Below the pieces are notes generated by a model. It did not search any database, was not told the DNA's origin, and was given only the letters and a program-made list of their open reading frames with translations. A DNA stretch of 64,000 bases from Polaromonas glacialis (GTDB lineage Bacteria; Pseudomonadota; Gammaproteobacteria; Burkholderiales; Burkholderiaceae_C). The translations under genes were made by a program, and so were the position numbers. Positions 18,412 through 26,929 of the stretch are shown one piece after another; the first letter of the stretch is position 1, and each line of letters starts with the position of its first letter. The stretch lies in contig NZ_KL448323.1 in the NCBI RefSeq assembly GCF_000709345.1, positions 1,396,912 to 1,460,911 on the forward strand, written 5' to 3'.

Positions 18412-19317
18412 CTAGCCAGCCCGCAGCGCCATCTTCAGGTCACGGCCAATCTCGGGCCGCTCCGCAAATGGATCCATCGGATTGGCCTGCTGCACGATGC
18501 ACTCCATGCGGCTTTGCACATTGCCCAGCGCCTTGGGATGGCTGAAGATATAGAACTGGTCGGTCGCCATGGCGTCAAACACTTTTTGCGCGACTTCGGC
18601 CGCCGTCACCTTGCCCGAGCCCACGGCCTTGTCGGTCATGGCCTGCCCGATCAGCTGGCTTCGGGTCGGTTTTTCGGCGTCCAGGCCGGCGGGCCGGTTG
18701 CGATGGCTCTGGCTGATGCCGGTGGGCACGAAATACGGGCACAGCACACTGGCGCCAACCTGGTCGCTGACCAGGCGCAAGTCCTGGTACAGCGTTTCGC
18801 TCAAGGACACCACGGCATGCTTGCTGACGTTATAAACCCCCATGTTGGGCGGATTGAGCAGTCCGGCCATGCTGGCGGTGTTAACGATGTGGCCCTGCCA
18901 GGACGGGTCTGTGGCAGCTGCTTCCAGCATCATCGGCGTGAACAGGCGCACACCGTGAATGACCCCCCACAGGTTCACGCCCAGCACCCATTCCCAGTCT
19001 TTCACGCTGTTTTCCCAGATCAGGCCGCCCGAGCCGACGCCGGCATTGTTGAACACGAAGTGCGGCGCGCCGAAGCGCTCGAACACCGACTGGCTCATCG
19101 CCTGCATCTGGTCGGCGCTCGACACATCGAGTCTGAACGAAGCTACCTGCGCACCTGTAGCCTGCATCTCGGCGCTGGCCTGGTCCAGCGCGTCCTGCTG
19201 CACATCGACCAGTACCAGATTCATGCCCAGGCGGGCGCCCATGCGGGCGCATTCGAGGCCAAAGCCCGATCCGGCGCCGGTCAGCACGGCGGTCTTGCCT
19301 TTGAAATTCGTGATCAT
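18412..19317 (-). CDS. SDR-family NAD(P)-dependent oxidoreductase
   Basis: The 301-residue short-chain dehydrogenase has the cofactor motif TGAGSGFG near the N-terminus, NNAG, the catalytic Ser and the YNVSK pair (Tyr and Lys). AAGGAG lies six bases before the ATG at 19317; the upstream extension is not credited. It probably oxidises or reduces a hydroxy/keto group in acyl or alcohol metabolism, judging from the beta-oxidation neighbours. It is the last gene of the minus-strand run, 16 bp after elaA. The substrate cannot be read from the sequence. Confidence 0.88.
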   Translation of the reverse strand: MITNFKGKTAVLTGAGSGFGLECARMGARLGMNLVLVDVQQDALDQASAEMQATGAQVASFRLDVSSADQMQAMSQSVFERFGAPHFVFNNAGVGSGGLIWENSVKDWEWVLGVNLWGVIHGVRLFTPMMLEAAATDPSWQGHIVNTASMAGLLNPPNMGVYNVSKHAVVSLSETLYQDLRLVSDQVGASVLCPYFVPTGISQSHRNRPAGLDAEKPTRSQLIGQAMTDKAVGSGKVTAAEVAQKVFDAMATDQFYIFSHPKALGNVQSRMECIVQQANPMDPFAERPEIGRDLKMALRAG

Positions 19318-19333
19318 CAAACACTCCTTGAAA

Positions 19334-19786
19334 TTAAAGGCTGCGTAACATTTCGATATGGGCAATGCCGTCTTCGAGGTAAACCGGTCCGGATGTTTCA
19401 AAACCATGCCGGCGGTAAAAAGCGTTTAACCGCGCCTGCGCGCCAATCCTGATGGCCGGCGCACCCAATGGCACGGACAGACAGGCAATGGCTTTTTCAA
19501 CCAATGCATGGCCTGAGCCACTACCCCGGATTTCAGGGCTGGTCACAATCCGTCCTATGCTGGCTTCGGCGAACTTGACGCCCGCTTCAAAGCAGCGTGC
19601 ATAAGCCACCAGCGCGCCCTGAAAGCTTCCCAGCAGGTGCATTGCCTGCGCATCGGAACCGTCCATGTCCTGAAAGATGCAGGCCTGTTCTACAACGAAC
19701 ACCTCGCTGCGCAACTGAAGCACTGCATACAGTTCGGCAACCGTCAATTCCTCAAAGGCCAGGTAACGCCATTCGATGCCGTTCAT
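19334..19786 (-). CDS. elaA: ElaA-like GNAT acetyltransferase
   Basis: The 150-residue protein matches the ElaA family: LYAVLQLRSEVFVVEQACIF, DMDGSDAQAMHLLG, then the acetyl-CoA site SIGRIVTSPEIRGSGSGHAL and the end DGIAHIEML. GNAT enzymes move an acetyl group to an amine; the ElaA substrate is unknown. The ATG overlaps the stop of the GST gene by four bases (19783-19786), so the two are translationally coupled. Confidence 0.88.
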   Translation of the reverse strand: MNGIEWRYLAFEELTVAELYAVLQLRSEVFVVEQACIFQDMDGSDAQAMHLLGSFQGALVAYARCFEAGVKFAEASIGRIVTSPEIRGSGSGHALVEKAIACLSVPLGAPAIRIGAQARLNAFYRRHGFETSGPVYLEDGIAHIEMLRSL

Positions 19787-20730
19787 GCGGCTGCGACCGC
19801 CTGCAGCGAATAGCCGATGCGCGGGAAATGCACATGCACCAGGCCGGCCCGTTCGTCGGTGCGTCGCAGCGTGTAATGCATTCGGGTGGCAGCCACCAGT
19901 TCGCCTTGGGTCGGCTCCTGGCCGAAAGTCTCGGCGCAGACCCGCACCTCGCTGCCCAGCGCAATGCCGTGTTCGTCTTGAAAAACATCGCTGTGCAGCG
20001 CTGACGGCGTGGACGCCAAGGCCACAGCGATGGCGTCCTGCGCACTCGACTTTTCCATGGCGCCATGGCCCATCGCCGCCATGCGGTCCATCCAGTCCAG
20101 CACTGCCGGCGTGGCGTCGAGCAGGCCGGCGAGTACCGAGGTACGGACCCGTGTGAACCACAGCGGGTGGTACATCGCAAAGTCGGTGATGCACGGCATG
20201 TCGCCCAGCAGGAAAGGCCGGTCGTCGAGCATGTCGGACAGGCGGCGAAGATACGACCGGTAGGCTGCAGCCGCATCCTGCGGGCGCTGGCGGGCCATGC
20301 CGGCGCTCATCGCCTTGCGGTCCAGGGCGAAAGCCTGGGCGGCTTCCGGCGGTGCGTGCTCGAACAGCTGGGCGACTCCCCTGGGCTGCAGGTTGTATGC
20401 CATCGAAGCCCAGAACAGCGTGCTGTCGGCCCACTGGGCCAGGGTGCGCGCCATGCCCTTGCTGGGTTCGGGGTACAGCGCGGGCAGCGGCTCGATGTGT
20501 TCCAGCACGTCGGCAATCAGCGCCGTGTCGCAGTAGATGTCAGCGCCAATCTGCAGCACCGGCGTCTTGCGATAGCCGCCGGTCAGGGCGATCAGGTCGG
20601 GCTTGGGGCTCACCATCGGGATGACCACCGACTTCCAGGGAATGTTCTTGTAGCCCAGCATCAGCCGGACTTTTTCGGAAAAGGGCGAGGACGGGTAGTG
20701 GTGAAGGATCAAGGTCGGCGGCGTGGTCAT
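19783..20730 (-). CDS. Glutathione S-transferase family protein
   Basis: The 315-residue protein starts MTTPPTLILHHYPSSPFSEK, a thioredoxin-fold GST N-terminal domain with YRKTPVLQIG and the cis-Pro loop, followed by an all-helical C-terminal domain and an extra 80-100 residue tail beyond the usual 200-230 residues. AGGAG precedes the ATG at 20730. Such enzymes conjugate or reduce with glutathione. In this cluster it may handle reactive intermediates, which is an inference. It is coupled to elaA and lies 22 bp downstream of the acyl-CoA dehydrogenase gene. Confidence 0.85.
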   Translation of the reverse strand: MTTPPTLILHHYPSSPFSEKVRLMLGYKNIPWKSVVIPMVSPKPDLIALTGGYRKTPVLQIGADIYCDTALIADVLEHIEPLPALYPEPSKGMARTLAQWADSTLFWASMAYNLQPRGVAQLFEHAPPEAAQAFALDRKAMSAGMARQRPQDAAAAYRSYLRRLSDMLDDRPFLLGDMPCITDFAMYHPLWFTRVRTSVLAGLLDATPAVLDWMDRMAAMGHGAMEKSSAQDAIAVALASTPSALHSDVFQDEHGIALGSEVRVCAETFGQEPTQGELVAATRMHYTLRRTDERAGLVHVHFPRIGYSLQAVAAA

Positions 20731-20752
20731 GCGGGGCTCCTGAAAACTGGGA

Positions 20753-22414
20753 TTATTGAACTTGTGAAGCTTGCCGGGGCATGGCCCGGTCGATGATGCC
20801 GTCGAAATCGGTGCGGGAAGGCAGTGTTCCGAAGGTCTGGCCCCAGTGGCCTGCCAGGCGAGAGTCGCAAAAGGCGTCCGCCACCGCGCGTGAAGCACCC
20901 TGGCAGAGCAGCGCCGCCTGCAGGGCCAGCGCCACATCCTGCGCCAGGCGCCGGGCCTGCAGCTCGGACGCCATTTCTTCCAGGCGCACGGGCAGCACGG
21001 CGGCCAGCCGGTCCAGCGCCGGATGCGCGCCTTGTGCAGCGCGCAGTTCCTGCGCCAGCGCGGCTACGGCATCGGGCTTGCGCAAGGCGCGCAGCAGGTC
21101 CAGCGCCATGATGTTGCCCGCGCCTTCCCAGATCGAGTTGACCGGCATTTCGCGGTAGATGCGCGCCATGACGCCTTCGCCGCCCTCCTCCACATAGCCA
21201 TTGCCGCCCAGGCATTCCATCGCTTCCTGGGCAAATGCACTGCCGCGCTTGCAGATCCAGAACTTGGCGACCGGCGTGAGCAAGCGCGACAAGGCTTGCT
21301 CATGCGCGTCTTCTGGATGGTCGAAACACCTGGCGAGCCTTATGGACAGCGCGCAGGCCGCTTCACTTTCAATCGCCAGGTCGGCCAGCACGTTGCGCAT
21401 CAGCGGCTGCTGTATCAACCGCTTGCCAAACGCCTGGCGCTGGGCCGTGTGGTTCAGGGCCAGGCTGAGCGATTGGCGCATCAACCCGCTGGTGCCCAGG
21501 GCGCAGTCAAGCCGGGTCATCGTTCCCATCGCCAGTATCTGCGGCACGCCCCGGCCGTCCTCGCCGACCAGCCAGGCGCTGGCGCCGCTGAACTCGACTT
21601 CGGAACTGGCATTGGCCTTGTTGCCGAGCTTGTCCTTCAAGCGCTGGATGTAGATTGCATTCAAAGTGCCGTCGGGCAGCACGCGCGGCAAAAACAGGCA
21701 CGACAGGCCCGCTTGAGTCTGCGCAAGGATCAGGAAGGCGTCGCACATCGGCGCCGAGAAAAACCATTTGTGGCCGGTCACGGCAAAGCGCTGGCCCCAG
21801 GCATCGGCACCCATGGGCACGGCCCGCGTGGTGTTGGCGCGCACGTCCGAGCCGCCCTGCTTTTCCGTCATGCCCATACCCATGGTCACGCCCGGCTTGT
21901 CGCGCCAGGTTTTCAGCACCGGGTCGTAGTGCCGGCTGGTCAGTTTTGGCGCCCAGTCCGCATGGATTGCCGGATTGGCGCGCAAGGCCGGCGTGGCGGC
22001 ATAGGTCATGGAAACCGGACACAGGCTGGACGGCTCCAGTTCGGTGAACAGCATGAAGCCCGCAGCCCTGAGCACATGGGGGGAAGTGCTTTCATGATTT
22101 GCCCACGGCGTGCCATGCAGGCCGGCGCCGACGGATGCCGACATCAGCGCGTGGTAGCTTGGATGGAACTCGACCTGGTCGATGCGCCGACCAAAACGGT
22201 CATGGGTGTGCAGCACGGGCAGATGCACGTTGGCCAGCCGCGCATGCGCCTGCATGTCGGCGGTGCCCAGCTGGGCGCCCAGGCGAGCGAGTTCAGCCGT
22301 GTCCAGCCCCGGCGCGTTGAACTTCAGTGCATCGCGCAAGCCCCGGTTGCCCTCGAACAGGTTGTAGTTGACCAGTAGCTCGGGCTGGTTGAAGACTTCA
22401 TGGGTGGCGTCCAT
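20753..22414 (-). CDS. aidB: AidB-like acyl-CoA dehydrogenase
   Basis: The 553-residue protein starts MDATHEVFNQPELLVNYNLF and matches AidB along its length (E. coli AidB has 541 residues): TEKQGGSDVRANTT, GHKWFFSAPMCDAFL, CLGGNGYVEEGGEGVMARIY and REMPVNSIWEGAGN with the catalytic-type Glu. AidB binds FAD and DNA and is linked to the response to alkylating agents, with weak isovaleryl-CoA dehydrogenase activity. Here the gene sits among beta-oxidation genes, so a metabolic role is equally possible. GGAGG stands before the ATG at 22414. Confidence 0.9.
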   Translation of the reverse strand: MDATHEVFNQPELLVNYNLFEGNRGLRDALKFNAPGLDTAELARLGAQLGTADMQAHARLANVHLPVLHTHDRFGRRIDQVEFHPSYHALMSASVGAGLHGTPWANHESTSPHVLRAAGFMLFTELEPSSLCPVSMTYAATPALRANPAIHADWAPKLTSRHYDPVLKTWRDKPGVTMGMGMTEKQGGSDVRANTTRAVPMGADAWGQRFAVTGHKWFFSAPMCDAFLILAQTQAGLSCLFLPRVLPDGTLNAIYIQRLKDKLGNKANASSEVEFSGASAWLVGEDGRGVPQILAMGTMTRLDCALGTSGLMRQSLSLALNHTAQRQAFGKRLIQQPLMRNVLADLAIESEAACALSIRLARCFDHPEDAHEQALSRLLTPVAKFWICKRGSAFAQEAMECLGGNGYVEEGGEGVMARIYREMPVNSIWEGAGNIMALDLLRALRKPDAVAALAQELRAAQGAHPALDRLAAVLPVRLEEMASELQARRLAQDVALALQAALLCQGASRAVADAFCDSRLAGHWGQTFGTLPSRTDFDGIIDRAMPRQASQVQ

Positions 22415-22439
22415 GGCGGCCTCCTGCCTTCCAAAAAAA

Positions 22440-23456
22440 CTAGAACAGCTTGACCAGCTGCTTGCCGAAATTCCTGCCCTTGAGCAGGCCCACAAAGGCT
22501 TCAGGCGCCGCTTCCAGCCCTTCGGCAATCGACTCACGCGGATGCAGCTTGCCGGTGGCGACCAGCGCGGCGAGTTCCTTCAGCGCTTGCGGCCAGATGT
22601 CCATGTGCTCGCTGACGATGAAGCCCTGCACCTTGAGGCGATTCGTCAGGATCAGCGCCGGGTAGGTCAGCGGCAGCGGCTTGCCGTCATAGCCGGCGAT
22701 CATGCCGCACACGGCAATGCGGCCAAAGGCATTCATGCGCAGCAGCACCGCATCGAGCACCATGCCGCCGACGTTTTCAAAGAAGCCGTCGATGCCGTCG
22801 GGACATGCCTCTTTCAACGCCTTTGACAGCGATGCCGCATCCTTGTGCAGCTTGTAGTCGATGCAGGCGTCGAAACCGAGTTCCTCGACGGCATAACGGC
22901 ATTTGTCCGGGCCGCCGGCAATGCCGACGGTGCGGCAGCCGCGCGCCTTCGACAAGGCCGCAAACGCGCTGCCAACCGCACCGGTGGCGGCGCTGACCAC
23001 CATGGTTTCACCGGCTTTGGGCTCGATGATCTTGACCAGGCCATACCAGGCCGTGACGCCCGGCATGCCGACCGCGCCCAGGTAATAGGACAGCGGCACG
23101 TCGGTGGTGTCAACCTTGCGCAGCGCGCCGGGCTCGTCGGCGTTCACGACGCTGTAGAGTTGCCAGCCGCCCATGCCGACCACCTTGTCGCCTGGCTGGA
23201 ACTTGGGCGAACGGCTTTCGAGCACTTCACCGACAGTGCCGCCACCCATCACCTGCCCGAGCGGCTGCGGCGCGGTATAGCTTTTGGAATCGTTCATGCG
23301 GCCGCGCATGTAGGGGTCCAGGCTCAGGAAATGGTGGCGCACCAGCACCTGGCCTTCTTGCAAGGCAGGGGTTTCAGTGCTGACCAGCTTGAAGTTGCTG
23401 GCGCTGGCTTCGCCGACAGGGCGGTTGTCGAGCAGGAATTGTTGACTGGTGGGCAT
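22440..23456 (-). CDS. curA: CurA-like NADP-dependent oxidoreductase (MDR family)
   Basis: The 338-residue zinc-independent medium-chain reductase has DPYMRGRMND, the VGMGGWQ region, the Rossmann motif SAATGAVGSA and GFFENVGG. Relatives reduce alpha,beta-unsaturated ketones and aldehydes (curcumin reductase CurA, leukotriene B4 dehydrogenase-like enzymes). AAGGAG precedes the ATG. In this cluster it may reduce enoyl intermediates or detoxify unsaturated aldehydes (inference). It is 25 bp upstream of aidB. Confidence 0.9.
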   Translation of the reverse strand: MPTSQQFLLDNRPVGEASASNFKLVSTETPALQEGQVLVRHHFLSLDPYMRGRMNDSKSYTAPQPLGQVMGGGTVGEVLESRSPKFQPGDKVVGMGGWQLYSVVNADEPGALRKVDTTDVPLSYYLGAVGMPGVTAWYGLVKIIEPKAGETMVVSAATGAVGSAFAALSKARGCRTVGIAGGPDKCRYAVEELGFDACIDYKLHKDAASLSKALKEACPDGIDGFFENVGGMVLDAVLLRMNAFGRIAVCGMIAGYDGKPLPLTYPALILTNRLKVQGFIVSEHMDIWPQALKELAALVATGKLHPRESIAEGLEAAPEAFVGLLKGRNFGKQLVKLF

Positions 23457-23480
23457 GGGGTTCTCCTTGATGAGGATTAT

Positions 23481-23506
23481 GCTATTGAATCTATAGCTTC
23501 TAACGC
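23481..23506. repeat. Short hairpin repeat upstream of curA
   Basis: GCTATTGAATCTATAGC followed by TTCTAACGC, in the 96-bp spacer between the thioesterase and curA genes. Confidence 0.6.
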
Positions 23507-23552
23507 ATACAGGACGTGCGTAAAAGCATTATTTGACTCATAAAATTAAATA

Positions 23553-23999
23553 TCAGTCGGTTGAAATCGGGCTGAATGGCAAAGGCGGGACATTTGCGGC
23601 AGGGCCTGGCTTGGGCCTGACATATTTGAAGGTGCCGGTCGAGTGGGCGCAGGCTTGGCCTTTTGCATCGTAGATCGTGGCTTCGACAAATGCCAGCGTC
23701 GCCGTGCGATGCATCAGGCGTCCCTTGCCCGTGAGCGGCGTGCCGTCGCCGGGCGCGGGCCGCATGAAGCTGGTCTTCATCTCGATGGTGACCACGCCCA
23801 TGTCCTTTTGCACGCTGCGCGCCGCCACCGCCATGGCCACGTCGAGCAGCGTCATGCAGGCGCCGCCGTGGGTGACCGAAAAGGAATTCAAATGCTCGGG
23901 CCGTGGCGTGTAGCCCAAGACGGACTCGCCGCCTTCGAACAGTTCGAGCGTGAAGCCGAGATGGGTGACGAAAGGGATTTCCGCGCCGAAGTTCATCAC
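23553..23999 (-). CDS. PaaI-type hotdog-fold thioesterase
   Basis: The 148-residue protein has the hotdog motif NSFSVTHGGACMTLLDVAMA with the conserved HGG, followed by VVTIEMKTSFMRPA. Such enzymes release free acids from acyl-CoA, often to clear dead-end CoA esters. The start is either the GTG at 23999, seven bases after GGAGG, or the ATG directly after it. The SDR gene ends three bases upstream, so the two form one transcription unit. Confidence 0.88.
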   Translation of the reverse strand: MMNFGAEIPFVTHLGFTLELFEGGESVLGYTPRPEHLNSFSVTHGGACMTLLDVAMAVAARSVQKDMGVVTIEMKTSFMRPAPGDGTPLTGKGRLMHRTATLAFVEATIYDAKGQACAHSTGTFKYVRPKPGPAANVPPLPFSPISTD

Positions 24000-24002
24000 C
24001 GA

Positions 24003-24794
24003 TCAGCCTCCAGTGATCACGGAAACGCCGCCATCGACCGCCAGATACTGGCCGGTGATGTGCTTGCCGGCGTCCGACGCATACAGCACGCACAAGCCCT
24101 TCAGGTCTTCGTCGTCGCCCAGCCGGCCCAGCGGCGCGTGGGCGGCGAGCTTTTCCTCGCCCATGGCCTTGAGCGTGCCGACCGTCATGCGGCTGGGGAA
24201 AAACCCCGGGCATATCGCGTTGACGGTGATATGGTTCACGCCCCATTCGCAGGCCAGGGCGCGGGTGAAATTGATCACCGCGCCCTTGGACGTGTTGTAG
24301 GCAATCGTGTTCATGCCGCGCGGGTTGCCGCCCAGGCCGGCGATCGAGGCGACGTTGATGATGCGGCCGCTCTTGCGCGGGATCATGCTGTGCTTGGCGA
24401 TGTGCTGCGACAAGATGAAGTAGCCGCGCACGTTCAGGTTCATCACCTTGTCCCAGGCCTCGACCGGATGGTCTTCGGCCGGTGCGCCCCAGGCGGCGCC
24501 GGCGTTGTTGACCAGGATGTCCACATGGCCGAAGCGCTGGATGGTTTCGTCGGCCAGCGCGCGGATGTCGGCTTCTTTGGAGCAGTCGGCGGCAATCCAG
24601 TCCACGTCGATGCCGGCGGCCTTCAGCACGGCGGCGGACTCGACCAGGTCTTCGGCCTTGCGCGAGCTGAGCATGACTTTGGCGCCCGCATCACCGAGCG
24701 CCTGGGCGAGTTGCAGGCCCAGGCCGCGCGAGCCGCCGGTCACGAGCGCGGTTTTGCCCTTGAGGTCGAAAAGTTGCTGGATGGTGCGGGTCAT
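24003..24794 (-). CDS. SDR-family oxidoreductase (FabG-like)
   Basis: The 263-residue protein has TGGSRGLG, NNAGAAWG, the catalytic Ser (NVASIAG) and YNTSK, and ends DGGVSVITGG as in FabG-like 3-oxoacyl reductases and gluconate-type SDRs. AAGGAG precedes the ATG at 24794. A role on beta-hydroxyacyl-CoA or a related alcohol is likely from its position between the thioesterase and the acyl-CoA dehydrogenase genes. Confidence 0.88.
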   Translation of the reverse strand: MTRTIQQLFDLKGKTALVTGGSRGLGLQLAQALGDAGAKVMLSSRKAEDLVESAAVLKAAGIDVDWIAADCSKEADIRALADETIQRFGHVDILVNNAGAAWGAPAEDHPVEAWDKVMNLNVRGYFILSQHIAKHSMIPRKSGRIINVASIAGLGGNPRGMNTIAYNTSKGAVINFTRALACEWGVNHITVNAICPGFFPSRMTVGTLKAMGEEKLAAHAPLGRLGDDEDLKGLCVLYASDAGKHITGQYLAVDGGVSVITGG

Positions 24795-24853
24795 GGATTT
24801 GTCTCCTTGCGGGTTGGTTGAAGTTTGTCACTGACCACGGTCAGGAACAGGCA

Positions 24854-25078
24854 TCAGTTTTTAATTCTTGAACGGAAGTAGATCAAGGCAAAGCCGATGG
24901 CGGCCGCCAGCGCGCCGGCCACCATCATCAGCCAGCCAGCGTCCTCGTCGCCGCGCCCGACCCAGACGCCCCAGACCAGCGCCAGCAAGCCGCCATAGAT
25001 CAATATCCAGGTCAGCGCGCCCAGGCGGGCCAGGGACGGGTTGAGCTCGGTGCCAGCGGTTTTTTTGAAATAGCTCAT
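24854..25078 (-). CDS. Small two-helix membrane protein (74 aa)
   Basis: Two hydrophobic segments (about residues 17-40 and 47-68) are separated by a charged GRGDEDAG loop; the ends are positive (FRSRIKN). Its ATG overlaps the stop of the upstream acyl-CoA dehydrogenase gene by one base (TGATG), good evidence that it is a translated member of the operon. No family is recognised. A partner of the dehydrogenase at the membrane is conceivable but unsupported. Confidence 0.75.
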   Translation of the reverse strand: MSYFKKTAGTELNPSLARLGALTWILIYGGLLALVWGVWVGRGDEDAGWLMMVAGALAAAIGFALIYFRSRIKN

Positions 25079-26910
25079 CAGAAGGATTCTTCAGGAAAGT
25101 CGGCGCAGGTGCGGTCGCGGTTGCAGACCGCCTGAAGCCAGGCTGCTGTTTTTGGCAGCTCATAATGGTAAAAATAGCGCATTGCGCCCATTCTGCCTGC
25201 GTTTTCAGCTATTGATTGCGTAGCGCTAGAGGCTGGCGCGGCCAGCGCCACGTCCAGCCAGATCCAGGCCAGCACGGTGTGGCCGAAGGCCTGCATATAG
25301 GGCACGGCGTTGGCCAATGCTTCTGCGGGCTGGCCGGTGGCCCACGCGGCCCGGGTCGCTTCCGTGACTTGCGCCAGCGCATCGGCCAGCGCGTCGGCAT
25401 GGGTGGCGAGTTCGGGAACATGGCTGGCCCGGGCTGCGGTGGCCGTGATGCGCGCGGCCAGCAAATCAAAACCCCTGCCGCCTTCCATCAGCACCTTGCG
25501 GCCCAGCAAGTCCATGGCCTGGATGCCGTGGGTGCCTTCGTGGATCATGTTCAGCCGGTTGTCGCGCCAGTACTGCTCGACCGGAAAATCGCGCGTGTAG
25601 CCGTAGCCGCCATGCACCTGGATGGCCAGCGAATTGGCCTCCAGGCACCATTCGCTGGGCCAGCTCTTGGCCATCGGCGTCAGCACTTCGAGCAGCAGCC
25701 GCGCCTCGTCGGCCGCCTGCGAAGTGCCGGTGTGCTGCTCATCGACCAGCCGGGCGCAGTACAACTCCAGTGCCAGCGCACCCTCGCAATACGACTTTTG
25801 AGCCAGCAGCATGCGCTTGACATCGGCATGCTCGATGATCCGGCTTTGCGGCGCTGAAGCATCCTTGCCGGCGCCAGTCACCGGCCTGCCCTGCGGCCGG
25901 TTTTTGGCATAGTCGAGCGACGCGTGGTAGCCCGCCATGCCGAGCATGGTCGCCGCCATGCCAATGGCAATGCGCGCTTCGTTCATCATGTGAAACATGC
26001 AGCGCAGTCCTTCGTGCGGCTGGCCGACCAGGTAGCCGACCGCGCCGGCCTCGCCATCGACCGGGTATTTGCCTTCGCCGAAATTGAGCAGCGTGTTGGT
26101 CGTGCCGCGCCAGCCGAGCTTGTGGTTCAGCCCGGCCAGCGCCACGTCGTTGCGAACACCGGTCAGCTCGCCATTTGTATCGACCAGCTTCTTGGGAACG
26201 ATGAACAGCGAAATGTCGCGCGTGCCGGGAATCAGCTTGCCGTCAGCGCCCGGAATCTTGGCCAGCACCAGGTGGATGATGTTGTCGGTCAGCTCGTGCT
26301 CGCCGCTTGATATCCACATCTTGTTGCCCTTGAGGCGATAGCGCGGGCCGAGCGGGTCGGACTCGAAACCGGCGGCATCGGGCACGGCACGGGTCGTGAT
26401 GTCGCTCAGCGACGAGCCGGCCTGCGGTTCCGACAGACACATGGTTCCGGAAAAACGGCCTGAAAATTCATTTTTGGCAAACACGTCCTTCTGCATCGGC
26501 GTGCCATGGACCATGAGCAAATTGGCATTGCCCGAGGTCAGCAAACTCGACCCCATGCTGACCGACGCCATCGCAAAAAACGCGTTGGCGGCGGCTTCGA
26601 CCATGTAAGGCAGTTGCATGCCGCCGATGTCGTAGTCCTGCGCCGCGCTGAGCATGCCCGACGCCGCATAGGCTTTCTGGGCATCGTGCGTGGCTTGCGG
26701 CAGGATGACTTTTTCGCCGTCGAAATGCGGCTCCTGCGTATCGACCAAGCGGTTGAAGGGCGCGTATTTCTCGCGCGCAATGCGCTCGCAGGTGTCGAAC
26801 ACCGCGTCAAACGTTTCGCGGCTGTGATCGGCAAAGCGCTCGCGCTGGCTCAGCGACTCGGCGTCAAGCCACTGGTAGAGCAAGAAATCGAGGGTGGACC
26901 GAAGTTTCAT
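25078..26910 (-). CDS. Acyl-CoA dehydrogenase with C-terminal extension
   Basis: The 610-residue protein belongs to the large acyl-CoA dehydrogenase subfamily of about 600 residues: CLSEPQAGSSLSDITTRA, KMWISSGEHELTDNIIHLV, GYGYTRDFPVEQYWRDNRL, EGTHGIQAMDLLGRK and a C-terminal helical domain. It oxidises acyl-CoA to trans-2-enoyl-CoA with FAD, passing electrons to ETF. It stands 19 bp downstream of the thiolase gene. Near the C-terminus a copy of the short hairpin repeat (25207-25227) is read in frame as SSATQSIAEN. Chain-length preference is unknown. Confidence 0.93.
   Translation of the reverse strand: MKLRSTLDFLLYQWLDAESLSQRERFADHSRETFDAVFDTCERIAREKYAPFNRLVDTQEPHFDGEKVILPQATHDAQKAYAASGMLSAAQDYDIGGMQLPYMVEAAANAFFAMASVSMGSSLLTSGNANLLMVHGTPMQKDVFAKNEFSGRFSGTMCLSEPQAGSSLSDITTRAVPDAAGFESDPLGPRYRLKGNKMWISSGEHELTDNIIHLVLAKIPGADGKLIPGTRDISLFIVPKKLVDTNGELTGVRNDVALAGLNHKLGWRGTTNTLLNFGEGKYPVDGEAGAVGYLVGQPHEGLRCMFHMMNEARIAIGMAATMLGMAGYHASLDYAKNRPQGRPVTGAGKDASAPQSRIIEHADVKRMLLAQKSYCEGALALELYCARLVDEQHTGTSQAADEARLLLEVLTPMAKSWPSEWCLEANSLAIQVHGGYGYTRDFPVEQYWRDNRLNMIHEGTHGIQAMDLLGRKVLMEGGRGFDLLAARITATAARASHVPELATHADALADALAQVTEATRAAWATGQPAEALANAVPYMQAFGHTVLAWIWLDVALAAPASSATQSIAENAGRMGAMRYFYHYELPKTAAWLQAVCNRDRTCADFPEESF
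25207..25227. repeat. Short hairpin repeat inside the acyl-CoA dehydrogenase gene
   Basis: AGCTATTGATTGCGTAGCGCT, read in frame close to the end of the coding sequence. Confidence 0.45.
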
Positions 26911-26929
26911 CGCCTGTGTGTACGCTAGC

